Source: Adiantum capillus-veneris (taxonomy: Eukaryota > Streptophyta > Polypodiopsida > Polypodiales > Pteridaceae). From it: a DNA stretch of 64,000 bases. Position 1 is the first letter of the stretch; each line of letters starts with the position of its first letter. This document shows positions 54,888-64,000 of this stretch, piece after piece. Under the pieces are notes generated by a model. That model made no database searches, was not told the DNA's origin, and was given only the letters and a program-made list of their open reading frames with translations. The stretch lies in assembly GCA_014529385.2 (NCBI GenBank), contig CM043954.1, positions 1,842,501 to 1,906,500 of the forward strand, written 5' to 3'. The position numbers were made by a program, and so were the translations under genes.

Positions 54888-56745
54888 GTCGACTTGCCGC
54901 TTGAGCTTTGGGCGGAAGCAGTAAAGTACGTCTATGTACTTAATCAACCGGTCACCCTCAACGACATTGGATGGGGGAGTTCTAGAGGATCATGGACAGG
55001 TAAACCGGTGAATTATTCATTCTCAAAGTGTTTGGGTGCGAGGCTTTCATGCACATAGATAGAAGCCTAAGTTCAAAGCTAGATGCAGAATCCAAAAAGT
55101 GTTTCTTCATCACCGATGAGAATCGGAATCATACTAAGAAGCTATGCATCACGAATCCAAAGAAGAGTGGATGAAAATCATGCAAGTGGAGATGAACTCA
55201 TTACATCTCACAACCAAACATGGGAGTTGGTTGAGTTGCCTAAAGGTAAGAGGATGCTGCAAAAAAAATGGGTGTATAAGTTGAAGGAAGAAGAAGATGG
55301 GAGAAAAGGTACAAATCTATGCTTGTGGTAAAAGGGTTTTCTTAAAATAAAGGTATTGACTTCAATGAAATATTTTCTTATGTTGTAAAAATGAACTTAA
55401 TTATGCTTGTCTTAAGACTTGTGGCTGCTCATGATTTAAATCTTGAGCAAATGGATGTAGATACGACATTCCCTCATGGTGACTCGGAGGAGGAAATTTA
55501 CATGATTCAACCAAAGGGGTATGAAGTAAAAGGTAAGGAGAAAACGGTTTGTAGATTAAAAAAGAGCTTGTATGATTTAAAGAAAGCATCAAGATAGTGG
55601 TACTTGAAGTTTGATTGATGGATTTTGGATCACGGATTCAAAAGATGCAACTCAAATCATTGTGTCTACTACACAAAGAATTTGGAAGATGGGAAGGTTA
55701 TCATCCTAATGTTGTATGTTGATGACATGTTGATTTCAAGTACTAACATGGAGGACATCAAAGACCTAAAAGAGGAGCTGTCTAAATCTTTTTCAATCAA
55801 AGATTTAGGTGTTGCAAAGAATATACTTGGTAAGAAGATATCAAGGGACAGGATGAAGAAGACAATAAAGCTATCTCAAGAGGATTACATCAAGAAGGTA
55901 CTAGAAAGGTTTGCAATACAAAATGCAAAAATGGTTTCTACACCTTTGGCTTTTCACTTTAAACTAACCAAGGATATGTGTCCAAAGACATAAGAGGAGA
56001 TAGCCTATATGTCTAAAGTTCCATATGCTACAGCGGTAGGTTCTCTTATATATGCTATGGTCTAAACAAGGGCAAACATTGCACATGCAGTAGGAGTTGT
56101 AAGTAGGTTCATGGACAACCTAGGTAAAGAGTATTGACAAGCTATGAAGTGGATACTTAGGTATTTGAAAGAGACAACCACAAGTGCTTTGTATTTGGGA
56201 GGAACTGATATTTTTTTGCACAAGGGTATCATGATGCAGATATGCCAGGTGACAAAGATACTCGAAGGAGCACTACCGGCAATTTCTTCATAGTTGGATG
56301 CACGGCAGTGATGAGTTGGGCTTCAAAGCTATAGAAAGTGGTCTCACTTTCTACCACGGAGGCAGAGTATGTAGCAATGACAAAGACAAGCAAAGAAATT
56401 ATGTGGCTTCACAGATTCCTAGAAGAGCTTGGATTCAAACAAGACAATTGTGTCTTGTAGAGTGATAGCAAAAGTGCTATCTATCTTGCAAAGAACTCAT
56501 CCTTTCACTCAAGGACAAAGCACATTGAGGCGAGATATCACTTCGTATGCACTCTTTTGGAAGAGAGACAACTAAAGCTAGGAAAGGTGCACACAAGTGA
56601 AAATCCTACAGACATGTTTACAAAGGTAGTCATCAGCAAGGAGAAGTTGAGCTTTTGCTCATCTTCAATTGGCATTCAAAGATAAAAAGCCAGGATGGAA
56701 AGTAGTCACAGATTTGGTTTGGAGATCAGTCTCCAAGTGGGAGAT
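54888..56745 (+). pseudogene. Copia element 2, 5'-truncated and internally deleted, same family as element 1
   Basis: It begins at the equivalent of 29357 (integrase end, LPLELWAEA). It skips about 310 bases between the equivalents of 29585 and 29895, then follows RT and RNase H of element 1 to the polypurine tract AAGTGGGAGAT. YVDDMLISS is preserved near 55715. Stops at 55991-55993 and in several other places, and small indels, kill it. Divergence from element 1 is clearly greater than that between the two LTRs of element 1. Confidence 0.85.
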
Positions 56746-57361
56746 TGTTAAGTATGGAGCCTGATTTATCCCTTGTAATTTTTTGTATTAAAGATGCACA
56801 TTTGTAAGGCCGCCATTATGAAGAGAAGCCATCATGCGTGAAGAAAAAGCACTCATCAAAAAACCAAAATCTCAACGATTAGTCTTAAGCTTTGCTCGAA
56901 CTGGCTTCGTCGGAATATTATGGCCGGACAGCGTCCAAAAAGTGGTCGAAAAACGGCAGGTCGGTTGGCTGATGGCCGAAAGTTAATGGCTGGTGGCCAA
57001 TTTCAAATCGGACTTGTCTTCTCAAGTGCGGCCACACAGGGACACATCGGAGAATTCAACTCAGACTTATCTATACAAGGGTGGGTACACATGGTTGCCT
57101 CTCATGAGGGAGGGCAACCCTTTTGGCCTATAAAAAGAGGACTTTTCTACACACAAAAATGGATTGAAGAGGTGAAGCATTGTGTTGCATTGTGAAGTTG
57201 ATGCAACAAGGTGAGTGTGAGGTGGTGGGAGTGAAGCAAGGCGGGAGCTCCAAAAGGGTATGATCCCTTTGTAACTTTCTTCTTGTTTGAAGTACTAAAG
57301 CCATTGAGTGGCTTCTTTTTCGTGGACGTAGCCCACATTGGGTGAACCATGTATATCGTGT

Positions 57362-57403
<42 letters not shown>

Positions 57404-57483
57404 ATCTTTTGTGTGTGAAAATTATCGCTCTCCATTAAGTAAACTACTCAAGTATCTACTTAGCTACGTCATATTCCCTAAGA
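56746..57483 (+). mobile_element. 3' LTR of copia element 2
   Basis: TGTTAAGTATGG ... ATATTCCCTAAGA, aligning with the element 1 LTRs. It has TATAAAAA at 57129-57136 and a CT tract at 57364-57402. The GC-rich U3 repeat field is shorter than in element 1. Confidence 0.8.
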
Positions 57484-58307
57484 ACCTCACTAGCAAGCTG
57501 CTCCTACAAAGTAATGATCATTCAATAATATTTATTGTCTTATCCTAGATAGACTTCTTTTGGCATGTTAGGATCATTAAGGTGCATAGCCATGATCTTC
57601 TTAGATGGATCTCTACCTGGCTCGGATTTTAGGGGCTGTAGAGATTAGATTATAGAACTTAGAAGCTCTAACAGAGGCTTATGACAAGGGCTTTTTCCTT
57701 TTTCAAACAAATAGCAAAAACAAGTGGTTTGCTAGTGACAATTTGAAATTCCATATTAGTTAGGATGAGACACACCAACCTCTTTGTTTGCTATGCTTGC
57801 TAGCAAAGCAAAAATAGACATGTCTAATGAATAATATTTCTAACGCAGTTTGTTACCTTGGACTTGGCGTGGTGACCTAATAGAGTGTTTTTTGAATCCG
57901 AATAGAATAACACACCCACACAAACTTCTTCTAAGTTGTTATTGATCAACACAACCCTAGTAGTGATGCTTGAACCCTTAGGCCTCCACCTTGATGACAC
58001 AATTTAAGTGCTCCATTAAAAAATATATGTGCAAGTTGGTATTTCAAAGATTTGAAAACTAGCTCTAAAGAGGGTCTTCTATTCTCTTTCTTAAAGTATT
58101 TGAAAAATGGTGGGCACCTCCACATGCCGACGATGAGCAAAAGTGTTGCCCTTCGTCAAGTCGTTTAGCTATTGTTGTGAGTGTGTGTGCGCACTGACAC
58201 TAGCAAAAACTTGAACGTTTATTAAATATTTGTGTAGAGAGGGGAGTCACCTGCTTATGGCAAAGCTAGGCAATTGATGTGCAAGCTCCAGATGCAACTC
58301 AAGTTTG
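57484..58307. other. No gene recognised
   Basis: AT-rich sequence with no assignable feature. Confidence 0.4.
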
Positions 58308-58458
58308 TCACACACACACACACACACATACACATACACACACACACACATACACAGAGGAGGTTCATGGACTATCCACTACCAGATGTGACATGAGCAC
58401 ATTCTCTTGTGTGAATCGCCTTTTAGGATCATGTGATGAGGTCACTGTTAGCACACCT

Positions 58459-58502
<44 letters not shown>

Positions 58503-58552
58503 ACACGCGCGCGTGCCCGTGCACTTGTGCGTGTGCATGTGTGCACGCGTGC

Positions 58553-58598
<46 letters not shown>
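58308..58598. repeat. (CA)n, then (GT)17 with GC-rich alternating sequence, then (GA)22
   Basis: A CA/TACA tract lies at 58308-58356. At 58461-58553 is an almost unbroken alternating purine-pyrimidine stretch that includes (GT)17 and CGCGCG. It is followed directly by (GA)n to 58598. Confidence 0.95.
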
Positions 58599-58601
<3 letters not shown>

Positions 58602-58719
58602 GAGGGGCACTTTATAAGCACACATACCCATGAGGAGAATTTCTAATGTCATAGAAACAATCAACGAGCCTTAGAGATCGATTCGACAAGTCAAAATAAA
58701 GATCTATTACTACTCAGAC

Positions 58720-58721
<2 letters not shown>

Positions 58722-58775
<54 letters not shown>
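58722..58775. repeat. (GA)n tract at the LINE 3' end
   Basis: About 27 GA units ending GATAGATAG. On the LINE's own (minus) strand this is a (CT)n tail directly after the 3' UTR. Confidence 0.9.
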
Positions 58776-58779
<4 letters not shown>

Positions 58780-61700
58780 TAGTTCTATTATTGTCCTCGA
58801 AGGTCAAATATGACCTATGGGACCAAATGAACATGTCACTGGTGTGAGTGGAGGTCATAAGTGACTCTCGATGCTCAAAAATGGTTGAAATGAGCGTCCT
58901 AATAGAGAATCCACATCGTGGTTGGGAGAGGAAGGTATGTAGGGAGAGCTCATGGCTGAATATATGGGGAAAAGAGGACCTAATGTCATCAAAAGCTGAG
59001 CAGTCAAATAGTGTGTGGTACTCACTCTCTCGCACTTGACGAGGGCATTAGGTGCAAAGTCGATGAGACTCCTCACTTGTGCCCCAACGTCCTGTCTCAC
59101 AGCATAGAGAATGGGAGCTAAGACGAATGGAGGCAATCGTGCGGATTGCACTCAATGGGATGGGCTCAAGGATGTAGGGATGAGTTCGGTTACCGCGTTC
59201 AAAGAAGAAGAGAGATTTGTAGTTTGGGGCAATGCGTGTGGTGCAATGGCTGAAGCGAGAATCTCGAGATTTCTCCCAAGCCGTAATACATTGGCGTTGT
59301 AAGAAGGCATCATTAACTTGGGAGTCGATTGACGCATCCTTGACCAAGTGACATGCATCCCATCTTCTAAACCATTTCTTGATGTCAAGCATCCACCCCG
59401 AACTTAGTATTTTGATCTTGCATGTCTTTTGGACCTTTTGACTTGCTTCATATGCGATTCTAGGAAGTCGATACAAAGGGCTACGTTGTGTCTTAAGCAT
59501 GTAATCCACAACCCTTTGCATGCCCAAGACCTCAATGAAGCGATCCGGACTCAAGAAGTTAGAGCATGTAGGGTGTTTGTGTCTTGACTTGAAGAAAGTT
59601 GGTGAGAAAACGCTTTTGGACATTTTCAAACTCTTTCCAAGTAGACTTCCCGATGCTACCACCCCACACCTCCACTCCATAAAGAAGCACCGGATTGCAC
59701 ATGCTCTCAAATGCATAATAAGCCCTCTTTCCGACTTCCAAGCAACGCATTGCGCAATCCTTCCATCTATGATTGGATGGAACCTCAAGGCCAAGGTACT
59801 TGAAGCTATCTACCACTTCAAGTTGCTCATTGTTGTATACAATACATGGATTTTCATCATCAAGGGTCTTTACAAGCATAACCTTGGTTTTGGATCCATT
59901 CATGATCAACCCGCTATGTAGGCAAAAGCGTTCTAAGACACTCATAAGCTTTTGTGCATCTTCTAACGTATGTGCCGAGAGCATTACATCATCGGGATAA
60001 AGCAAAAGCATGATCACCGCATTTCCGATCTTAACCTCTTCTATGCCTTCTTGTTGCATAAAATCAAGAACCATGCATTCCAATTCATCAATGAGTAGCC
60101 CAAAGAGTGTTGGGGAAATTGGGCATCCTTGTTTGACACCAATGGTGCTTGCAAAAAATTCTAAAATTCCATCTCCCATCTGTAGTTGACAGATCACTTT
60201 TTGGTAGATGCGAAAGACAGCATGCATAAATTCTGTCGGCACTTGAAAGCTTTGCATACGTCTCCAAAGATTTCCTCGCGGTACCATGTCAAAAGCTTTC
60301 TTGAAATCCATGAAGCAACAATACAACTTTTTTCCTTTCAATCGAGACGCTTCCATAAGAACTCGAAGAGTGACAAGGTGATCAATAGTGCTATGATGCT
60401 TTCAAAAACCTACTTGGCCTAGCGCACATTTGCCATTATTTTCAGTCCATTCACTTATCTTCATCTCCCTGATACATCCAAATAAATTTTCCATCAAAGA
60501 ACCAACCATTATAGTGCGATAGTTGTTCACATTGTTTACATCTCGTCCTTTGTGCAAAGGTTTGATCCAATTTTCACTCCAATCATGAGGCATGCCATGC
60601 TGAAGTGCAAGGTTAAACATATCGCATATCCAATCTTGTGTTTTCTTGCTTGTTCATTTAATCATTTCAGGCTTGACACCTTGAAGGTCCCCTGCCTTGC
60701 GAGTAGCAAGTTTCTCAAGCGCGCAACATACATCTTCAATGGTGAAGAAGGGAGGCATAAACGAAAGGGAGCTACAACACTCCATCTTAACAACATTGGA
60801 TTGCTCATAGAGGTTCTTGCAATGTGTATCCATATCCTCAAGAGTCAAGTCACCAAAACTCTCAACACGTTTGCCTTTTGAATTTTGCCAAAACTTGCCA
60901 CATGTATGTGCTTTCTCTTGCGCTAAAAGAAGTTGTTTTTTGACTTCCCACCTTCTCCTCTTTTTTTGAACAAGTGCTTTGTATGTGTGTAAACGTTCTA
61001 AGTAACCTTCCTTGTTTTTGCTTGCATCCATCCTTAGCAAGTGTTTTCGGGCTTGACTACATTCCATGTCAAACCATTTCTACTTGGTGCTACCCTTCTT
61101 AGTTCTTTTGCAAGACATGTGTTTCACCGAAAAGCATTCCTTCGCACAAGAGCAAATTACTTCTTTGAAAACTTTCCTCTTGCATTCTAATGTTGGGCTC
61201 TCTTGATGCTCTGTCATGCTTAACATTTGGTCCACCATATCAGCATATATAAGTGCTCGTTTGAAGTCTAGACGTAGGTACAAATGATTCACATCATGAT
61301 TGGAGGCTACATGCTTGGGTCTTTTACCACACTTGAGGTCAATACATAGCATCCTATGACCCGATTCCAGATTCCACTTACCAAGTGTAAAGCTTTGTAT
61401 GCATTCTAGAGTGGCTTCCAAAAACAACATATAGTCAATCACGCTATCACCATTGTGCTTTCTACATGTAAAGTCATTGGTGCCTTGCCATAAAGATACA
61501 CCATTTGCAATGAGCATTCCGGTACTATTGCACATATGTAGAAGTGACTTTCCATAGTGATCAAATTCTTTTGCATCATTAGAACTTCAATTATACATAT
61601 ATGAGTCATCCATTGTTCTTGAGACATGTGGCATGCGACTTGTTGTGTGTTGTGTTGTAACGTATTTGTGCGAGCATTCATGTCTCCAAAGACAATGACT

Positions 61701-62160
61701 TTACCCTGGTCCTTGTAATGAGAAATGTCTTCCTCTAGTTTAACAAAGGGCTGATCTTTATCCATATTCAAGCGAGCATAAAAGTTGGAGTCATAGTGAG
61801 GAATGCAGCAACCAACCACAAACATGACTTGACCATTGGGTGGGCTGATTTTCAGCCATAAGTAGCATTTATACATATCTTCTTTCACAATGGAAACATC
61901 TTTCAAACCCTTTTTTATCATACATGCTACGCCTCCTTGGCCTCTACGTTGCTTTGCCTTTTTGGTCCACATCAAAGATGCACATCATATTTGTCAAATC
62001 CAAGAAAACGTTGTGCATCATGCTCCCATGTTTGGACAAGAAGTATCACATCGGAGTCATTGGTAAGCTCATCAATGCCAATTCCCGCATTATTCCATGG
62101 ATAGCCATTACAATTCCAAAAGCTTATTTGCAAGCGTGAGTTGGTCTCATAGATCATGTG
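58776..62160 (-). pseudogene. LINE ORF2: APE endonuclease and reverse transcriptase, inactivated
   Basis: Reading leftwards: endonuclease LQISFWNCNGYPWN and DVILLVQTW (61972-62157), VIVFGDMNART (about 61700), GDSVIDYMLF, and SGHRML (usual SDH, so the Asp is replaced). RT: CALEKLATRKAGDLQGVKPE, HKGRDVNNVNNYRTIMVGS, YCCFMDFKKAFDMVP, TIGVKQGCPISPTLFG, and the catalytic box LLLYPDDVMLS at about 59980-60010 (Y-P-D-D instead of Y-A-D-D). After LYGVEVWGGS a frame change near 59560 leads into the C-terminal region with EYHTLFDCSAFDDIRSSFP (59035-58950). In-frame stops at 61080, 60654, 60402 and 59048, and frame changes near 61974, 61530 and 59560, make it dead. Confidence 0.85.
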
Positions 62161-62217
62161 TCCCTATTTGTTGGGTGGACTTTCATCCTCCTCAAGTGTT
62201 TCTTCTTGAGATGACAC

Positions 62218-62221
<4 letters not shown>

Positions 62222-62285
<64 letters not shown>

Positions 62286-62375
62286 CTCTCACAGAGCATA
62301 TGGGAGCAAAGTCCAAAAAGTAAATTTACATATATGCTACCATCAAATGAGAGAGAGATGGGGGAGGGGGGGGGG

Positions 62376-62439
<64 letters not shown>

Positions 62440-62622
62440 ATGGACCCACATAGCCAATAAGAGAAAAATATATATAAATATATAAAGTTGATCACATCTC
62501 TCATAGAGCCAAAGAGAGATGATCTTAGAGAGAGAGGAGGCTCCCACAAAGCCAATGAAACAAAAGATATATATATGTTTCATATATATGAGAGAGGGAG
62601 AAAGAGAGAGAGAGAGAGAGAG
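62222..62622. repeat. Three GA-tract units with a shared GGCTCCCACA-type spacer
   Basis: GA tracts at 62222-62282, 62378-62438 and 62600-62622, plus a short one at 62526-62540. Three of them are followed by related phrases (GGCTCTCACAGAGCATATG; GGACCCACATAGCCAATAAG; GGCTCCCACAAAGCCAATG). A G12 run lies at about 62366-62377. It reads as a diverged tandem array. Confidence 0.7.
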
Positions 62623-62870
62623 ATTGTCCTCAAAGGTTACAATATGACCTGTAGGACAAAATCAAACATATCAAATGCTCTATGCTAAATTGATCAGTGC
62701 TTCTCAAGATGCTTGAGGATTGTGGAGGTGATTTTGCAATTGAGCATTCATAAAGTATCTGAGATGCTCAAAATGTGAGGGAAGTGAGCAAAGCACGAAT
62801 GTGGTCAAAGTCAAGCACTCTAGTAGAGTATGAAGCTAACACTACTAAACTTGCAAGGGGCATGCTGGAG
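62623..62870 (-). pseudogene. 3' end fragment of a second LINE copy
   Basis: On the minus strand a Cys-poor but recognisable VLDFDHIRALLTSL segment resembles the LINE C-terminal FDDIRSSFPHIF region. It is followed by a 3' UTR that matches that of the 58.8-kb LINE (ATTGTCCTC-AAAGGT-AATATGACCT on the plus strand) and then by the GA tract. Confidence 0.5.
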
Positions 62871-62879
62871 CTAAGTTGG

Positions 62880-63470
62880 TGTTAGCGGGTCACCGCAACG
62901 GACGTTTGTAGCATAGCTATCTGGCACTAACATAATGTCAATACTCAGGGGAGTGACTCGGATAGGGCACGAAGACTCTTTAAGGTTAAGCAAACACACT
63001 AACTTGCATGGGGCACGGAGAACCTTTGAGGTTCTCAATCTCAAGAAGTGAACTTTAACAAGCAAACCAACACTCAATGATCAGAAAATCTCCCTATGTC
63101 CTTTCTCACCGCTCTACACCATTTTGACATTCGAACGGACTTGAAATGCAACAAAACTTTAGGAGGAGGTCAAGGACACCTAGGGCACTATCCTACTAAG
63201 TCTAGTTGCAATCCAACAAGGTACCAAAATCACAATCCATCATGAAAAATGTCCTAAAAAGTGCAACAGATGTTGGAATTAAAGTTGCAGAGAAACGCAC
63301 ACAGCTTGGAGAAGACGAAGGAAGCTCAAGGCACACAACTGAGAGAGTATTACTTAGTGTGCAATGGAAAGATAGATAGCCCTAGAGTGATGGGGATATA
63401 TACAATGCACGGAGGAAAAAATCTCCTAAAGAGGGAAAAAATGCCCCGACGGTCCTAGTGTGTTCACACA
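62880..63470 (-). mobile_element. Probable LTR of a copia element
   Basis: The plus strand begins TGTTAGCGGG and ends GTTCACACA. On the minus strand that is TGTGTGAACACAC at the start and CCCGCTAACA at the end. A TATA-like TGTATATATCCCC lies on the minus strand near 63405. It borders an RNase H end on the expected side. No partner LTR is in the window. Confidence 0.45.
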
Positions 63471-64000
63471 TCACTACCACATGTATATGGTAACAAATCC
63501 CTTCTGGAGTGATGCGGTGAACGAGAGCTGGCACATGAGTAAAGGGAAGTGTCATGCCCTAAGGACATGATCAGTCCACAAGGGGGGTAAGCCCAAAGCT
63601 TTACGAAAAGCTTCGAGCTTCTCACGAGACAATGCCTTTGCGAAAAGATCTGCAAGGTTGTCATGTGTTGGCACATAAACCAAGCTGATCTCTCCTGCTC
63701 AGAGCCTCTCCCTGACATAGTGGTAATGTACCTCAATGTGCTTTGTCCGAGCATGAAAAACTGGGTTCCTTGCAACTTCCAATGCGCCCTGACTGTCAGT
63801 GTAGATAGTGTTGGCAGTGTCTCGTCCAACACCCAAATCAGCCATAAGGCGTCTGAGCCATACACACTCAATCGTAGCTGTGAAGACTGCCTTGTACTCA
63901 GCCTCACAACTCGAAGTGGTCACAGTAGGTTGCTTCTTGCTCAACCATGATATACATGAACTACCAAGCATGAAACAAAAACACCTTGGGGACACTCGCG
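63471..64000 (-). pseudogene. Copia RNase H, partial, with one stop
   Basis: The minus-strand frame entering from the right edge has SCISWLSKKQPTVTTSSCEA, EYKAVFTATIECVWLRRLM, YTDSQGALEVARNPVFHART and KHIEVHYHYVRERL. After a TGA at 63699-63701 it continues GEISLVYVPTHDNLADLFAK and SREKLEAFRKALG. This is the C-terminal end of a copia polyprotein, a third copia lineage in the window. Confidence 0.8.

Overview
This window reads as nuclear DNA of a land plant with a large, retrotransposon-rich genome. It has a spliced plastid-type DnaJ gene with GT-AG introns, plant-type Ty1-copia and Ty3-gypsy elements with tRNA-Met and tRNA-Asp primer-binding sites, APE-type LINEs, a hAT transposase relic, and very many long CT/GA, GT/CA and poly-C tracts. 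The LINE families and microsatellite load make me think of a fern, but that is a low-confidence inference; nothing here fixes the species. Only one host gene is visible.

Left part (1-8.3 kb). A hAT transposase relic (2-1180) ends in a GTTCCC-rich subterminal block at about 1750. It abuts the interior of a minus-strand LTR element (copy A: internal 1752-3563, LTR 3564-4774). Copy A lies inside the 3' LTR of a second copy (B: LTR piece 4775-5110, internal 5111-7104, 5' LTR 7105-8319). These elements have about 2 kb interiors that encode only a coiled-coil, Asp/His-rich protein and no polymerase.

8.3-13.4 kb: nine exons (8588-12302) of a type I J-protein of the plastid class. All four zinc-binding CxxCxGxG repeats and the stop codon are present. 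The transit peptide and the HPD part of the J domain are not in the window. A 135-bp tandem duplication has copied the splice acceptor of the sixth visible exon.

13.4-21 kb: poly-C tracts, a decayed LINE (14.9-17.1 kb) with an (AG)36 tract in its reverse transcriptase frame, a decayed copia end, and a second chain of short minus-strand LTR elements (17.9-20.2 kb).

21-44 kb is a nest. An old chromodomain-type gypsy element has its 5' LTR at 21.0-22.5 kb and its interior at 22.5-26.8 kb. Its 3' LTR is split into three pieces by two insertions. The first is a copia element (26998-32299; two in-frame stops, integrase core deleted). The second is a young 8.9-kb non-autonomous element (32537-41480) with 574-bp LTRs differing at only a few sites, a perfect 5-bp target duplication TGACC, a tRNA-Asp primer site, gag, four zinc knuckles, a protease, no RT or integrase, and a fourth reading frame with repeated W-V/I-P-K motifs. 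That fourth frame is the most novel coding feature: a decayed relative lies at 50.8-51.3 kb in a different gypsy relic.

44-64 kb: a graveyard of gypsy (45.0-45.6, 47.6-51.3 kb), copia (52.2-54.3 minus; 54.9-57.5 plus; 62.9-64.0 minus) and LINE (58.8-62.2 kb minus) remains, with large GA/CT arrays. Two LINE 3' ends run directly into (CT)n on their own strand, which may explain part of the microsatellite load.
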